From Vibrio sp. Of7-15 (lineage in GTDB: Bacteria > Pseudomonadota > Gammaproteobacteria > Enterobacterales > Vibrionaceae), in the NCBI RefSeq assembly GCF_022347565.1, contig NZ_JAKRGH010000026.1, positions 1-64,000 of the forward strand: a DNA stretch of 64,000 bases, in the 5' to 3' direction. Below, one piece after another: positions 29,863 to 43,521 of this stretch (the first letter of the stretch is position 1; each line of letters opens with the position of its first letter). The position numbers and the translations under genes were made by a program. The notes beneath the pieces were generated by a model that was not told the origin of the DNA, made no database searches, and was given only the letters and a program-made list of their open reading frames with translations.

Positions 29863-29897
29863 TACACATATAATTTTTTTGTGTCCAATTACACATA
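29863..29897. promoter_or_regulatory. repeat cluster upstream of the XRE gene, probable operator
   Basis: TACACATA occurs at 29863-29870 and 29890-29897, 27 bp apart, and the second copy forms the inverted repeat TGTGT-N6-ACACA (29880-29895). The cluster sits 14-48 bp before the XRE start, where an autoregulatory operator is expected. Confidence 0.5.
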
Positions 29898-30061
29898 CAA
29901 GACATTGCAGTTACCAAGCCAATATTTAAAAATAAAATTAGTTCTTACAATTCAAAATGTTACTTAAAGACAAATAAAATACTTGCCAATTTGAGTCGCA
30001 TTTTGAATACAGCTTAGTCTAATTCGCAAAACACTTAATAAGCATTTCAACCAAATTGCGT

Positions 30062-30155
30062 GTGTAGAAGAGCAGCCCAAAAGGCTGTACACGTAAACAC
30101 TCCGAAGAGGGTGTACCTCGCCCTTCTTTGACTAACAAAGAAGGGCTTTCTCTAT
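30062..30155 (+). ncRNA. candidate small RNA between the XRE gene and glmU
   Basis: In the 360-bp gap upstream of the XRE gene, three hairpins lie in a row on the plus strand. The first is GTGTA-6nt-CAGCC-CAAAA-GGCTG-TACAC (30062-30092). The second is an alternative pairing of GTACAC (30087-30092) with GTGTAC (30111-30116) around CTC-CGAA-GAG. The third is an 11-bp perfect stem GCCCTTCTTTG/CAAAGAAGGGC (30120-30146) followed by TTTCTCTAT, a terminator-like end. No ORF is seen in this segment and nothing downstream on this strand would be regulated in cis, so a trans-acting sRNA is the simplest reading. A clear promoter was not found. Confidence 0.5.
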
Positions 30156-30164
30156 CTAGGGAAT

Positions 30165-30189
30165 AAAAAAAGCGAACCAAAGTTCGCTT
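30165..30189 (-). terminator. terminator after glmU
   Basis: On the minus strand AAGCGAAC/GTTCGCTT with a 4-nt loop is followed by TTTTTTATT. It lies 21 bp past the glmU stop. Confidence 0.88.
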
Positions 30190-30209
30190 TCATTCCCGTA
30201 AAAATAATA

Positions 30210-31571
30210 TTACTTATTCTTAACTGGTCGCTGCCAATCAGGAATAGAGCGCGCTTTCGCACGAGTGATCACAAGCTCACGTGGCTCAACATCTTTGGTT
30301 AAAGTCGTCCCCGCACCAACTGTCGCGCCATCAGCAATACGAACGGGAGCAACTAACTGACAATCAGAGCCAACAAAAACATCATTACCAATTTCTGTTT
30401 TATGTTTATTAGCACCATCGTAGTTACAGGTGATCACACCAGCACCAACATTCACACGCTCACCAATAACCGCATCACCTAAATACGTTAAGTGGTTTGC
30501 TTTAGAACCCTTACCAATACGGGTGTTTTTCACTTCGACAAAATTACCCACATGAGCATCTTCTGTTAACTCAGCTCCTGGACGCAAGCGAGTAAATGGA
30601 CCAACAGTACAATCTTCCCCAACAGTTGCCCCTTCAATCACACTGTATGGACGAATAACAGTATTATCATCAATCTCACAATCTTTCAGAACACAACCGG
30701 TCCCTACTAATACGTTACTACCTAAAGTAACATTCCCCTCAATGATCACATTAGCATCAATTTCTGTATCCATACCGCACTGCAGAGTGCCACGTAAATC
30801 AAAACGACTAGGATCACGTAACATCACACCTTGCTCTAATAACAAGCGAGCCTGTCTGTCTTGGAAAGCACGCTCTAGACGAGCAAGTTGAACACGGTCA
30901 TTAACACCTTCTACTTCGATTGGGCTTTGTGGATGAACCGCTTCAACGGCACGACCTTCAGAATGAGCCGCAGCAATCACATCCGTTAAATAATATTCAC
31001 CTTGAGCGTTTTCGTTTTTAAGAGCAGATAGCCAACGCTTTAGATCGCCACCGCTCGCAACCATCACGCCAGTATTCACTTCTTTAATTAATTTTTGTTC
31101 TTCCGAAGCATCTTTTTGCTCAACAATAGCCGTTACAGGACCATTTTTACGAACAATACGGCCATAACCAGTAGGGTTATCTAAAACAACGGTCAAAAGC
31201 GCAATACCGCCGTTTGGCTGTGCTTCCAACAAGCTATCCAACGTTTGGGCACTAATTAGGGGTACATCACCATACAAAACCAGTACCTTTTCATCAGCAG
31301 AAAACTCTGGCGCTGCTTGATTGACTGCATGACCAGTTCCTAGTTGCTCAGCTTGTAAAACCCAATTAACTTTTTCATTACCCAGCTCGGCTTGCATTTG
31401 ATCGCCGCCATGGCCATACACCAAATGAATATTTTGAGCACCAATACTATTACAAGTATCAATCACATGTTTTGCCATCGGCTTGCCGGCTAGAGTATGC
31501 AAAACCTTAGGCTTATTGGAATACATGCGAGTGCCTTTACCCGCAGCCAGAATAACTGCACTAAACTTCAT
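30210..31571 (-). CDS. glmU: bifunctional GlcNAc-1-P uridyltransferase / GlcN-1-P acetyltransferase
   Basis: Makes UDP-GlcNAc for peptidoglycan and LPS. The 453 residues have the N-terminal pyrophosphorylase domain ([24 protein letters not shown]) and a C-terminal left-handed beta-helix acetyltransferase (from about 250; catalytic region [14 protein letters not shown]). It is leftward and separated from atpC by a terminator, so it has its own promoter. The usual neighbour of the atp operon. Confidence 0.97.
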   Translation of the reverse strand: MKFSAVILAAGKGTRMYSNKPKVLHTLAGKPMAKHVIDTCNSIGAQNIHLVYGHGGDQMQAELGNEKVNWVLQAEQLGTGHAVNQAAPEFSADEKVLVLYGDVPLISAQTLDSLLEAQPNGGIALLTVVLDNPTGYGRIVRKNGPVTAIVEQKDASEEQKLIKEVNTGVMVASGGDLKRWLSALKNENAQGEYYLTDVIAAAHSEGRAVEAVHPQSPIEVEGVNDRVQLARLERAFQDRQARLLLEQGVMLRDPSRFDLRGTLQCGMDTEIDANVIIEGNVTLGSNVLVGTGCVLKDCEIDDNTVIRPYSVIEGATVGEDCTVGPFTRLRPGAELTEDAHVGNFVEVKNTRIGKGSKANHLTYLGDAVIGERVNVGAGVITCNYDGANKHKTEIGNDVFVGSDCQLVAPVRIADGATVGAGTTLTKDVEPRELVITRAKARSIPDWQRPVKNK

Positions 31572-31613
31572 TGGAGTCTGTCCTTATCATTTTTCTATAT
31601 AGAAATTGTTTCG

Positions 31614-31642
31614 ATTGTACCGAGATACAAAGAGATATTTAA
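31614..31642 (-). promoter_or_regulatory. probable glmU promoter
   Basis: On the minus strand a -10 TACAAT (31614-31619) is spaced 17 bp from a weak -35 TTAAAT (31637-31642). It lies 43 bp before the glmU ATG and after the atp operon terminator. Confidence 0.5.
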
Positions 31643-31717
31643 GGTAATGGATATTATTTTAGGAGAAAAATAAGAAAGGGGATGAGTTTAGTATGATGGA
31701 ATCTTCTCAATACAATA

Positions 31718-31747
31718 ATAAAAAAGGCGGCTAATGCCGCCTTTTTT
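31718..31747. terminator. terminator at the end of the atp operon
   Basis: A perfect 11-bp stem AAAAAGGCGGC/GCCGCCTTTTT with a TAAT loop and T-runs on both sides. Confidence 0.92.
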
Positions 31748-31761
31748 CTCATTGCGCCTAA

Positions 31762-32181
31762 TTAACGCGACTTTTTAGTCAGCTCGATAACTCGTAACTG
31801 AGCAATCGCTTTAGCTAGGTCACTGGCCGCTTGAGCAAAGTCAATGTCGCCATGCTGATTACGGATGTTCTCCTCAGCTTGACGCTTCGCCTCTTCTGCC
31901 TTAGCTGCGTCTAGATCTTCACCACGAATTGCTGTGTCCGCCAATACAGTCGCTGTACTAGGCTGAACTTCAACGATACCACCAGAGAGATAAATGATCT
32001 CTTCATGGCCGTGCTGTTTCACGATACGCACCATACCAGGTATGATAGTGGTCAGCAGCGGTGTATGGCCGGGGTAAATACCCAGCTCACCTTCGCTACC
32101 GGTCACCTGAAACGTCTCAACAAGACCTGAAAATAATTTTTTCTCAGCACTTACAACGTCTAGATGAAAGGTCATAGCCAT
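31762..32181 (-). CDS. atpC: ATP synthase F1 epsilon subunit
   Basis: Central-stalk subunit that links gamma to the c-ring and inhibits ATP hydrolysis. The 139 residues have the N-terminal beta-sandwich ([31 protein letters not shown]) and two C-terminal helices. Last gene of atpIBEFHAGDC, 18 bp after atpD. Confidence 0.96.
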   Translation of the reverse strand: MAMTFHLDVVSAEKKLFSGLVETFQVTGSEGELGIYPGHTPLLTTIIPGMVRIVKQHGHEEIIYLSGGIVEVQPSTATVLADTAIRGEDLDAAKAEEAKRQAEENIRNQHGDIDFAQAASDLAKAIAQLRVIELTKKSR

Positions 32182-32199
32182 ATCGCCTCCTAGTCAGCC

Positions 32200-33627
<1,428 letters not shown>

Positions 33628-33638
33628 TTAACCTATGC

Positions 33639-34505
33639 TTAAACTGCTGCAGCACCCGATACAATTTCTGAAAGCTCTTGTGTAATTGCCGCTTGACGGG
33701 CTTTGTTATACACAAGTTGCAGTTCATCAATTAGGTCACTTGCATTATCTGTCGCAGACTTCATCGCAATCATTCGCGCTGCTTGTTCGCAGGCTAAGTT
33801 TTCAACTACACCTTGATACACTTGTGATTCAACATAGCGAACCAATAAGGCATCAAGAAGTGGTTGTGGCTCAGGCTCATAAATGTAGTCCCAAGCATGA
33901 CTGCGCTTCATCGCTTCATCTTCAGATTTAGGCAAAGGAAGCAATTGATCGATCACTGGTTGCTGTACCATGGTATTAACAAATTTATTGTTAACCACGT
34001 ACAGGCGATCCAGTTGGCCTTCATCATATTTCTTCAGCATTACACCAACAGTACCGATAAGCTCTTCTAAGCTTGGAGTGTCTCCTAAACCAGAAACTTG
34101 AGCTTCTACGTTACCACCGTAGCTGTTAAAGAATGCCGTTGCTTTTGAGCCAATTAAGGCTAAGTCAACTTCAGCACCTTTTTCAGACCAGGTTTGCATA
34201 TCTGTAATGGCTTTTTTGAATAGGTTAATATTCAAACCACCACACAAACCACGGTCACTAGAAATAATGATGTAACCTACGCGCTTGGCTTCTCGCTCCT
34301 CAAGATACGGATGACGATACTCAAGGCTGCCAAGGGCTAAATGACCGATCACTTTACGCATTGTTTCAGCATATGGACGTGACGCTTCCATCGCATCTTG
34401 TGTGCGACGCATTTTTGAAGCGGCAACCATTTCCATTGCTTTAGTGATCTTCTGAGTGCTTTGAACACTCCCGATCTTAGTACGAATCTCTTTCGCGCCG
34501 GCCAT
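33639..34505 (-). CDS. atpG: ATP synthase F1 gamma subunit
   Basis: Rotor shaft of F1. The 288 residues show the N-terminal helix [29 protein letters not shown] and the C-terminal helix [22 protein letters not shown], the two halves of the coiled coil, with [11 protein letters not shown] between them. Lies between atpA and atpD. Confidence 0.97.
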   Translation of the reverse strand: MAGAKEIRTKIGSVQSTQKITKAMEMVAASKMRRTQDAMEASRPYAETMRKVIGHLALGSLEYRHPYLEEREAKRVGYIIISSDRGLCGGLNINLFKKAITDMQTWSEKGAEVDLALIGSKATAFFNSYGGNVEAQVSGLGDTPSLEELIGTVGVMLKKYDEGQLDRLYVVNNKFVNTMVQQPVIDQLLPLPKSEDEAMKRSHAWDYIYEPEPQPLLDALLVRYVESQVYQGVVENLACEQAARMIAMKSATDNASDLIDELQLVYNKARQAAITQELSEIVSGAAAV

Positions 34506-34549
34506 CGTTACTCTCCGTTTATGGGTGACCGAAATCGGTCACCAACGAA

Positions 34550-36091
34550 TTACCAGGTCTGGGTTGCTTTGAAATCGTCAACCAGTTTAGTGAACTGACC
34601 TTCAATTTCTTTATCGTAAGAACCCGTTTCATCGATCTTAGAAACAAGATCGGCATATTGACCTTTGGCGAACGATAGCAATGCTGCTTCGAAATCAGCC
34701 AGCTTGTTCAGCTCAACATCATTCAAGTAGCCTTTTTCTGCTGCAAAAATAACTAACGCTTGCTCAAAAACAGACATTGGTGCGTACTGCTTTTGTTTCA
34801 TAAGTTCAGTTACTTTCTCACCATGGTCTAGCTGACGCTTAGTCGCTTCATCAAGATCAGATGAGAACTGTGCGAATGCCGCAAGCTCACGGTACTGTGC
34901 AAGAGCAGTACGGATACCACCTGACAGTTTCTTGATGATTTTCGTCTGAGCTGAACCACCTACACGAGATACAGAGATACCTGGGTCAACAGCAGGGCGT
35001 ACACCCGCGTTGAACAGTTCTGTTTGTAGGAAGATCTGACCATCAGTAATCGAGATTACGTTTGTAGGTACGAATGCAGATACGTCACCAGCTTGGGTTT
35101 CAATGATAGGAAGAGCAGTTAAAGAACCAGTCTTACCTTTCACTTCACCATTCGTGAACTTCTCTACATACTCCTCACTAACTCGAGCAGCACGCTCTAG
35201 TAGGCGAGAGTGAAGATAGAAAACATCACCTGGAAATGCTTCACGACCTGGTGGGCGTTTTAGAAGCAGAGAAATCTGACGATACGCTACCGCTTGCTTA
35301 GATAGATCATCATAAACAATCAGTGCATCTTCACCGCGGTCACGGAAGTATTCACCCATTGCACAACCAGCGTATGGCGCTAGGTATTGCAGTGCAGCTG
35401 ATTCAGAAGCAGAAGCAACAACAACAATGGTGTTTTCTAGTGCGCCGTGCTCTTCAAGCTTACGTACTACGTTGGCAATTGTTGATGCCTTTTGGCCAAT
35501 CGCTACATAGATAGAGTAAATACCAGAGTTTTTCTGGTTGATGATCGCATCGATAGACATTGCTGTCTTACCGATCTGACGGTCACCGATGATAAGTTCA
35601 CGCTGACCACGACCAATTGGGATCATTGAGTCAACAGACTTATAACCAGTCTGAACTGGCTGATCTACCGATTTACGATCGATTACACCAGGTGCAATCA
35701 CTTCTACAGGAGAAGTTAATTTCGCTTCGATAGGGCCCTTACCATCAATTGGCTCACCTAGCGTGTTTACAACACGGCCAAGCATTTCAGGACCTACTGG
35801 CACTTCAAGAATACGGCCAGTACCAGTTACTTTCATGCCTTCCTGTAGGTCAGCATATGGGCCCATTACAACCGCACCAACTGAGTCACGCTCAAGGTTT
35901 AGTGCAAGTGCATAACGGCCACCCGGTAATTCAATCATTTCACCTTGCATAACGTCTGCAAGGCCGTGGATACGAATGATACCATCACTTACCGATACGA
36001 TAGTACCTTCGTTGCGAGCTTCACTAACAACGTTGAATTTCTCAATACGCTGTTTAATTAGTTCGCTAATTTCCGTGGAATTAAGTTGCAT
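34550..36091 (-). CDS. atpA: ATP synthase F1 alpha subunit
   Basis: Non-catalytic nucleotide-binding subunit, 513 residues from [19 protein letters not shown]. The P-loop is GDRQIGKT. The frame stays open ten codons upstream, into atpH, but the conserved N-terminus fixes the ATG at 36091; GGAG lies unusually close (1 bp) to it. Standard operon position after atpH. Confidence 0.97.
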   Translation of the reverse strand: MQLNSTEISELIKQRIEKFNVVSEARNEGTIVSVSDGIIRIHGLADVMQGEMIELPGGRYALALNLERDSVGAVVMGPYADLQEGMKVTGTGRILEVPVGPEMLGRVVNTLGEPIDGKGPIEAKLTSPVEVIAPGVIDRKSVDQPVQTGYKSVDSMIPIGRGQRELIIGDRQIGKTAMSIDAIINQKNSGIYSIYVAIGQKASTIANVVRKLEEHGALENTIVVVASASESAALQYLAPYAGCAMGEYFRDRGEDALIVYDDLSKQAVAYRQISLLLKRPPGREAFPGDVFYLHSRLLERAARVSEEYVEKFTNGEVKGKTGSLTALPIIETQAGDVSAFVPTNVISITDGQIFLQTELFNAGVRPAVDPGISVSRVGGSAQTKIIKKLSGGIRTALAQYRELAAFAQFSSDLDEATKRQLDHGEKVTELMKQKQYAPMSVFEQALVIFAAEKGYLNDVELNKLADFEAALLSFAKGQYADLVSKIDETGSYDKEIEGQFTKLVDDFKATQTW

Positions 36092-36104
36092 GCTCCAATC
36101 CCCA

Positions 36105-36638
36105 TCAAGACTGCAAGGCATCGCTCAGGCGGTTCAAACGACCACGTGCTGAGTTATCGATGACTAGGTCTCCGGCTCGAATAATAACCCCACCAAGTAG
36201 GGCCTCATCTACACTGCAATTCAGCTTAACTTTGCGAGACAGACGCGTCTCAAGTTTTGCACTGATGTCTGCTTCCTGTTGCTCAGTAAGAACCACTGCT
36301 GATACCACATCGACATCAATCAGTTTTTCATGTTCTTGCTGCATCAAAAGATATTGATTGCAAACTTCAGGTAACACTTGTAAGCGTCCATTTTCAGCCA
36401 TCACCTTAATTAGGTTTTGGCCAAAATCGTCAAGTTGCTCATCACAAATACTAATTAAGATTTCTGCCATTTTATCGGCAGTCACTGCACCATTTAATAA
36501 ATCGGCAATGTCTTCATTTTTTGTGACTTCCGCAGTAAAGGTCAGCATTTGGCCCCATTTGGCCAACTCACCTTTCTCGACAGCAAAGTCAAATGCTGCT
36601 TTAGCGTAGGGGCGTGCGATAGTTGCCATTTCAGACAT
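36105..36638 (-). CDS. atpH: ATP synthase F1 delta subunit
   Basis: Peripheral-stalk subunit joining the b dimer to the top of F1. The 177 residues start [23 protein letters not shown], a typical delta N-terminus, and end with the conserved [23 protein letters not shown] segment. 16 bp after atpF. Confidence 0.96.
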   Translation of the reverse strand: MSEMATIARPYAKAAFDFAVEKGELAKWGQMLTFTAEVTKNEDIADLLNGAVTADKMAEILISICDEQLDDFGQNLIKVMAENGRLQVLPEVCNQYLLMQQEHEKLIDVDVVSAVVLTEQQEADISAKLETRLSRKVKLNCSVDEALLGGVIIRAGDLVIDNSARGRLNRLSDALQS

Positions 36639-36654
36639 AAGCTACCCCTTCTAT

Positions 36655-37125
36655 TTACAGCTTCGCAGTGATGTTATCAAGAATATCGCTGTGTGCGTCT
36701 TTATCGATAGAACGCTCCAGGATTTTCTCAGCACCAATCACAGCCAGAGTTGCAACTTGTTTACGCAGATCATCGCGAGCACGGTTGCGTTCAGCTTCAA
36801 TTTCAGCTTCACCTTGAGTAAGGATTTTTTGGCGCTCAGTTTGCGCTTCCTCACGGGCTTCATCCAAAATTTGCGTTTTACGCTTGTTAGCCTGCTCGAT
36901 GATCTCAGTTGCAGCGCGCTTTGCTTCTTTCAATTGATCAGAAGCATTAGCTTGTGCCAAGTTAAGGTCTTTAGCCGCGCGATCCGCAGCAGCTAAACCA
37001 TCAGAAATCTTCTTCTGACGTTCCTCAATCGCTTGCATGATTGGTGGCCACACGTATTTCATGCAGAACCACACAAACAATGTAAATGCGATAGCTTGAC
37101 CAAGCAGAGTTGCGTTCATATTCAC
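36655..37125 (-). CDS. atpF: ATP synthase Fo b subunit
   Basis: Peripheral-stalk subunit with one N-terminal membrane helix (about 5-25) and a long charged coiled coil, 156 residues. The N-terminus [21 protein letters not shown] matches the family. Confidence 0.96.
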   Translation of the reverse strand: MNMNATLLGQAIAFTLFVWFCMKYVWPPIMQAIEERQKKISDGLAAADRAAKDLNLAQANASDQLKEAKRAATEIIEQANKRKTQILDEAREEAQTERQKILTQGEAEIEAERNRARDDLRKQVATLAVIGAEKILERSIDKDAHSDILDNITAKL

Positions 37126-37179
37126 AACAGCTACCCCTCGTTAAGAATCAGCGACAAATATTCACTTCAGATTTGTTGA

Positions 37180-37482
<303 letters not shown>

Positions 37483-37494
37483 TTAAAAAATAAA

Positions 37495-38283
<789 letters not shown>

Positions 38284-38288
38284 TCATC

Positions 38289-38678
38289 CTATTTTTTGTT
38301 GTTAATGAATAAAACTGGTGCAAATATATTAATTGCAAGAACCAGCAAATAGGTTAGTTTGAGGGGAACTAAATCCACCTCCATATACATGTAGGCAACA
38401 GAAAATAGAATTACTGTGATAAGGATTTTTAGTACTTCACCAGTGTAAAAAGTAGCCATCACAAGTTTGGCTGCCCTTGCTCCACTGAACATAAAAGCAC
38501 AAAGCGCAAATACCGCATTAGCAGCAATACAGATACCACCACCAATTAGCGCAGAAAGTCCCCAGTCAGCATTAATGGTTAACCCCATTCCTACTGCCAC
38601 AACCATAACCACGCTTAACTGGATCAATAACAGCCGCTTTGCAAGCAGTCGCCCAGGTCTAGCCAGCGTTGCTACCAT
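38289..38678 (-). CDS. atpI: ATP synthase assembly-associated protein AtpI
   Basis: A 129-residue protein with four hydrophobic segments and an N-terminal basic stretch, the AtpI type involved in c-ring assembly or Mg2+ handling in relatives. ATG at 38678 (MVATLARPGR) is chosen for the AGGA site 9 bp upstream; upstream ATGs at 38699 and before would add unconserved residues. First gene of the atp operon. Confidence 0.9.
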   Translation of the reverse strand: MVATLARPGRLLAKRLLLIQLSVVMVVAVGMGLTINADWGLSALIGGGICIAANAVFALCAFMFSGARAAKLVMATFYTGEVLKILITVILFSVAYMYMEVDLVPLKLTYLLVLAINIFAPVLFINNKK

Positions 38679-38740
38679 GTATTCGTTCCTCGAGTCCATT
38701 CCACAAAGCACAAATAAGCCGTGCTGGGAAAACAGCGAAA

Positions 38741-38768
38741 ATTATACGATGCATAAAATCGAATGCAA
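38741..38768 (-). promoter_or_regulatory. atp operon promoter
   Basis: On the minus strand -35 TTGCAT (38763-38768), 16-bp spacer and perfect -10 TATAAT (38741-38746), about 60 bp before atpI and after the parB stop. Confidence 0.75.
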
Positions 38769-38865
38769 TCTAATCGCAGCAAATTTTTACAATAATGTTT
38801 ACAAACCGACAACTTTCTTAGAAGTTGTGGCCATTGTAGCAAAAAACATAAATTAAATATCACAG

Positions 38866-39753
38866 CTACCGCTCTAATATTGCGAGAAGTTGCTCCATTT
38901 TGTGATGTTCGTCAAAGCTAATTACTAGTTTTCCTTTACCATTTGGCTGGCGAGTGATCAAAACTGGTGTTTCGAGCTTCTCACTCAAGCGCTCTGATAA
39001 CATTTTTGCCTCTGAATCGACTGATACTTCTGGCTTCTCTTCCGTTGGCTCTAACCATTTCTTAACAAGTTTTTCAGTATCTCGAACTGATAATTGCTTT
39101 TTGATAATGACGGCAGCCACGTCAATTTGTTGCGAGTGATCTAACGCTAATAATGCTCTCGCGTGACCCATTTCAAGCTTTTTTTGCTCAACAAGGTGTT
39201 TTATCGAGTTTTCTAACTGATTTAGGCGCAATAAATTGGTCACTGTTGTGCGAGATTTACCGATGACTTCTGCCACTTGTTGGTGCGTTAATTCAAACTC
39301 ATTTTGCAGCCTTTCAAGTGCTTGTGCTTCTTCAATCACATTCAAATCTTCACGCTGAATATTTTCAATCAACGACATGGCAATCGCTGTACGATCAACC
39401 ACATTTTTTATAATACACGGAACAACCTTAAGCCCAGCTTGACGTGCCGCACGCCAGCGACGTTCTCCCGCAATAATTTCATAGCTATTTTCAGCCACTA
39501 GGCGAACAACAATAGGTTGGATCACCCCTTGTGAGCGAATGGACAGGGCCAACTCTTCAAGTGCGTCGGCTTCCATGTCTTTACGAGGTTGATATTGCCC
39601 CGGTTTTAAATAGCTAACGGGTAATTCTCTGAACTCATCGCTTGATGATAAATGTTCATTACGAGTTGCTGTATTTTGTTTTTGTCTTGCTAGTGAGCTG
39701 GTTGCCAATAGGGCATCTAACCCTTTACCTAGGCCGCGTTTATTCGCACTCAT
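38866..39753 (-). CDS. parB: chromosome partitioning protein ParB
   Basis: CTPase clamp that binds parS near oriC and spreads. The 295 residues show the N-terminal RGLGKGLDALL, the ParB box with GERRWRAARQAGL, the HTH segment (LTHQQVAEVIGKSRTTVTN) and a C-terminal dimerisation domain. Follows parA after 8 bp. A matching parS site lies in recF at 54174-54189. Confidence 0.97.
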   Translation of the reverse strand: MSANKRGLGKGLDALLATSSLARQKQNTATRNEHLSSSDEFRELPVSYLKPGQYQPRKDMEADALEELALSIRSQGVIQPIVVRLVAENSYEIIAGERRWRAARQAGLKVVPCIIKNVVDRTAIAMSLIENIQREDLNVIEEAQALERLQNEFELTHQQVAEVIGKSRTTVTNLLRLNQLENSIKHLVEQKKLEMGHARALLALDHSQQIDVAAVIIKKQLSVRDTEKLVKKWLEPTEEKPEVSVDSEAKMLSERLSEKLETPVLITRQPNGKGKLVISFDEHHKMEQLLAILER

Positions 39754-39761
39754 GATGTTCC

Positions 39762-40562
39762 TTACACTTCAACATTTTGATCTGTCGTTTTTTGTTCATT
39801 TTCATCACGACGGATCATCTCGCCCGCCAAAGCCAAATACGCTTTTGCACCGGATGAATATTTATCGTAATGCATCGCGGGACGACCATGACTTGGTGCT
39901 TCAGCCAAGCGCACATTACGAGGTATCACCGTGCGATACACTTTATCACCAAAGTGCTTCTTTAACTGCTCTGATACTTCATTCGATAGACGATTACGAG
40001 GATCAAACATGGTCCGTAATAAGCCTTCAATTTTCAAATCGGCATTCACAACTGCCGCCAATTTGGCAATGGTGTCCATTAAAGCAGTTAACCCTTCCAG
40101 CGCATAATACTCACACTGCATAGGCACTAGAACGGAATCAGATGCGGCCATCGCATTGATTGTAAGAAGATTTAAAGCGGGAGGACAATCGATAAAGATG
40201 AAATCATAGTTACCACGAACCGATGCTATGGCATTGCGCAATCGCATCTCACGGGCAAACACTTCCATTAGTTTAATTTCAGCCGCCGTCACATCACCAT
40301 TCGCGGCAATGAGATCGTAACCTCCTGAAGTATCAGGGATCACAACTTGTTCAAATGGCGTCTCTTCGACTAATAACTCGTAGGCAGTGGCATCAACTTG
40401 GTATTTGTCGACACCACTGGCCATACTGGCATTGCCTTGTGGATCTAAGTCTATTACGAGAATTTTCCGTTGTGTGGCCGCCAAAGAGGCTGCTAAATTC
40501 ACACACGTCGTGGTTTTCCCTACCCCACCTTTTTGATTCGCAATCGCGATGACTTTGCCCAC
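39762..40562 (-). CDS. parA: chromosome partitioning ATPase ParA (Soj type)
   Basis: Walker-type ATPase for origin segregation, 266 residues, with deviant Walker A KGGVGKTTTCVNLA, the LDPQGNASM motif and FIDCPPAL. Lacks an N-terminal HTH, as expected for the chromosomal type Ib-like ParA. Together with parB it forms the chromosome I par operon downstream of rsmG. Confidence 0.97.
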   Translation of the reverse strand: MGKVIAIANQKGGVGKTTTCVNLAASLAATQRKILVIDLDPQGNASMASGVDKYQVDATAYELLVEETPFEQVVIPDTSGGYDLIAANGDVTAAEIKLMEVFAREMRLRNAIASVRGNYDFIFIDCPPALNLLTINAMAASDSVLVPMQCEYYALEGLTALMDTIAKLAAVVNADLKIEGLLRTMFDPRNRLSNEVSEQLKKHFGDKVYRTVIPRNVRLAEAPSHGRPAMHYDKYSSGAKAYLALAGEMIRRDENEQKTTDQNVEV

Positions 40563-40576
40563 AAAAACCTCATCAG

Positions 40577-41209
40577 TTAATCCTTGCGTGATAAGGTTAC
40601 TAGATGACGCTCGCCTTCTAACTCAGGAACTTGCAAAGCTTTGATGTCGGTCACAGAACACCAACTAGGTAAATTATCAATTTCATCCGTTGGGTAAATA
40701 CCTTTCAACGCTAAGAAAATGCCATCGTCGTCTTTTGGTAGGTGATGACACCAACTCACCATGTCATTCATCGACGCAAACGCACGGCTTAAGACCATAT
40801 CAAATTTCGTTTCCGGTACGAACTCTTCCACTCGGCTTTGAACAGGGCTAACGTTTTCAACTTTAAGTTCGTGGATCACTTGTTTAATAAAACGAATTCG
40901 TTTCCCTAAACTATCTAATAGCGTAAAGCTTTTGCCCGGATTCATGATGGCCAGTGGAATGCCTGGCAACCCCGGCCCTGTCCCCACATCAATTAGGCTA
41001 TCACCGTGTAAGTGAGGACTAACCACTATGCTATCCATAATGTGTTTCACTAACATGTCTTGTGGTTTGCGTACCGACGTTAAGTTATACGCTTTATTCC
41101 ATTTATCCAGCATCGCGACATAACCCAGTAACTGGCTTCTTTGCTGCTCAGAGACTTCTAAGGTTGTTTGAGCAATTAATGCATCCAGTTTTTGTTGTAG
41201 TTCAGTCAT
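40577..41209 (-). CDS. rsmG: 16S rRNA m7G527 methyltransferase
   Basis: SAM-dependent methyltransferase for G527 of 16S rRNA, formerly GidB. The 210 residues have the SAM motif [17 protein letters not shown]. The start ATG shares a base with the mnmG stop, so translation is coupled. Confidence 0.97.
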   Translation of the reverse strand: MTELQQKLDALIAQTTLEVSEQQRSQLLGYVAMLDKWNKAYNLTSVRKPQDMLVKHIMDSIVVSPHLHGDSLIDVGTGPGLPGIPLAIMNPGKSFTLLDSLGKRIRFIKQVIHELKVENVSPVQSRVEEFVPETKFDMVLSRAFASMNDMVSWCHHLPKDDDGIFLALKGIYPTDEIDNLPSWCSVTDIKALQVPELEGERHLVTLSRKD

Positions 41210-43101
41210 TACGCTTCGCCTTTTTTTAACATGCCGTGTTTTTTCAGATACACCAATAAAATAGAAACCGCTGCTGGTGTGATCCCAGAAATACGAGACG
41301 CAATACCAACCGTTTCAGGCTTAGCATTGGTTAATTTTGAAATCACTTCGTTAGACAGCCCTTTCACTTGGCTGTAATCGAGCTCAAGTGGTAACTTGGT
41401 GTTTTCATGGCGCAGGGATTTTTCAATCTCATCACGCTGGCGCTGAATATAGCCTTCGTATTTTACTTGAATTTCAACTTGCTCAGCCGCTTGTTGATCA
41501 TCAAGTGCTGGACCAAACCCTTCGATCTTAGTTAATTCGCTGTAAGTAACCTCAGGGCGACGGATCAGATCCTCACCGCTAGCTTCACGAACGATCGGCG
41601 TTTTCAGGATCTTATTGAGTTGATCCACTTGTTCCGATTTTGGGTTGATCCAAATGTCTTTTAAACGCTGGCGTTCTTGTTCCATGTTTTCAATTTTGTC
41701 ATTGAAACGCTGCCAACGAGCGTCATCAACAAGACCCAACTCACGGCCTTGTTCTGTTAAACGCAAATCCGCATTATCTTCACGCAGCAACAAACGGTAT
41801 TCCGCGCGTGAGGTGAACATACGGTACGGTTCCTTTGTACCAAGCGTGGATAAATCATCAATCAATACCCCCATGTACGCTTGGTCACGGCGAGGGTTCC
41901 ACCCTTCTTTTTCTTGAGAGAATAAGCTTGCGTTTAGACCGGCCATTAAGCCTTGTGCAGCCGCTTCTTCATAGCCTGTCGTACCATTAATTTGACCAGC
42001 AAAGAATAAACCTTTGATAAACTTAGTTTCGTAAGTCTGTTTTAAATCACGCGGATCAAAGAAATCATACTCAATCGCATAACCTGGGCGCACAATATGC
42101 GCATTTTCAAACCCTTTCATTGAACGCACAATTTGCATTTGAACATCAAACGGTAGGCTGGTGGAAATGCCATTTGGGTACAGTTCGTGTGTGGTTAAGC
42201 CTTCAGGCTCAATGAAGATTTGATGGCTGTTTTTGTCTGCAAAACGCATCACTTTATCTTCAATGGATGGGCAGTAACGAGGGCCAATCCCTTCAATCAC
42301 TCCCGCATACATTGGGCTACGATCAAGATTATTACGAATCACATCGTGCGTTTTCTCATTGGTGTGAGTAATAAAACACGGAATTTGCGTTGGGTGCTCA
42401 GTTCGATTCCCCATGAAAGAAAACACAGGTGTCGGGTTATCACCATGCTGGGTTTCCAGCACACTAAAATCAACTGTTCGTGCATCGATGCGTGGAGGTG
42501 TTCCTGTTTTTAAACGATCCACTCGAAATGGCAGTTCACGAAGTCGATCCGCTAATGCGATCGACGGAGGATCGCCTGCACGGCCTCCTGCAAAGTTTTC
42601 AAGCCCAATGTGCAGTCGACCACCTAAGAAGGTACCAACGGTCAATACCACGGCTTTCGCGCGGAATTTAAGCCCCATTTGGGTGACAGCACCAACCACT
42701 TGATCGTTTTCAACAATAAGATCATCAACTGATTGCTGGAACAGCGTTAAGTTAGGTTGATTTTCTAATGTTTCACGAACTGCGGCTTTGTACAAAAGGC
42801 GATCCGCTTGAGCGCGTGTTGCACGAACCGCAGGGCCTTTAGACGCATTTAACGTTCGAAATTGAATGCCACTTTTATCAATGGCATGTGCCATTAAGCC
42901 ACCTAAAGCATCCACTTCTTTTACCAAGTGACCTTTGCCGATCCCACCAATGGCAGGGTTACATGACATTTGGCCTAACGTATCGATGTTGTGTGTTAGG
43001 AGTAATGTTTTTTGTCCGGTGCGTGCGGCTGCCAATGCAGCTTCAGTACCAGCATGACCACCACCGATAACAATGACGTCAAAGTTTTCTTGGTAAAACA
43101 T
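41209..43101 (-). CDS. mnmG: tRNA uridine-5-carboxymethylaminomethyl modification enzyme MnmG
   Basis: FAD protein that with MnmE installs cmnm5U at the wobble position of several tRNAs. The 630 residues start with the dinucleotide fold [22 protein letters not shown] and include the [14 protein letters not shown] loop with a catalytic Cys. It borders oriC and reads away from it, as in E. coli. Confidence 0.98.
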   Translation of the reverse strand: MFYQENFDVIVIGGGHAGTEAALAAARTGQKTLLLTHNIDTLGQMSCNPAIGGIGKGHLVKEVDALGGLMAHAIDKSGIQFRTLNASKGPAVRATRAQADRLLYKAAVRETLENQPNLTLFQQSVDDLIVENDQVVGAVTQMGLKFRAKAVVLTVGTFLGGRLHIGLENFAGGRAGDPPSIALADRLRELPFRVDRLKTGTPPRIDARTVDFSVLETQHGDNPTPVFSFMGNRTEHPTQIPCFITHTNEKTHDVIRNNLDRSPMYAGVIEGIGPRYCPSIEDKVMRFADKNSHQIFIEPEGLTTHELYPNGISTSLPFDVQMQIVRSMKGFENAHIVRPGYAIEYDFFDPRDLKQTYETKFIKGLFFAGQINGTTGYEEAAAQGLMAGLNASLFSQEKEGWNPRRDQAYMGVLIDDLSTLGTKEPYRMFTSRAEYRLLLREDNADLRLTEQGRELGLVDDARWQRFNDKIENMEQERQRLKDIWINPKSEQVDQLNKILKTPIVREASGEDLIRRPEVTYSELTKIEGFGPALDDQQAAEQVEIQVKYEGYIQRQRDEIEKSLRHENTKLPLELDYSQVKGLSNEVISKLTNAKPETVGIASRISGITPAAVSILLVYLKKHGMLKKGEA

Positions 43102-43285
43102 AGATCTACCTTAGATAGTATTTAAACCAGAGGCTATTTCTGAACAAAAGACGATCATTTTACCCTTTTTATGGGGTGAAGAGGAAGTTTTATGTGACAT
43201 AAATCAACTTCACGATTCTCTTAATATATATAAAGATCTTTTAAATAGATCTTCTATTAGATCTATTATATAGATCGCACGATCA

Positions 43286-43294
43286 TGTGGATAA
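43286..43294 (-). promoter_or_regulatory. DnaA box R1
   Basis: TTATCCACA on the minus strand, a perfect high-affinity box next to the 13-mers, as in E. coli R1. Confidence 0.92.
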
Positions 43295-43391
43295 CTGGAA
43301 AATGATCAACAAGATCATCATCTTTGATCGGATCGTTTCTTGTGGTTTTGTTTTGATCATTCCGGGGAGAGGTTGGGATCAAAATGACGAC

Positions 43392-43400
43392 TTATTCACA
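43392..43400 (+). promoter_or_regulatory. DnaA box R2-like
   Basis: TTATTCACA, matching TTATNCACA, at the R2 position. Confidence 0.85.
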
Positions 43401-43465
43401 GGTGGGGAGGGAGTAGGATCTTATTAAATGAATAACTATAGGTTGATCACTGTTTTAGTGGGTAC

Positions 43466-43474
43466 TTATCCACA
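43466..43474 (+). promoter_or_regulatory. DnaA box R4
   Basis: TTATCCACA, perfect consensus, at the R4 position. Confidence 0.92.
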
Positions 43475-43521
43475 GCTCAGAAAGTTAATCTGATAACATC
43501 TCTGAACCGTGGGATCACTTT

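Noticed and set aside
31643-31717. Tiny frame MDIILGEK after glmU promoter region
   Set aside because: Eight codons with no conserved context; most likely chance.
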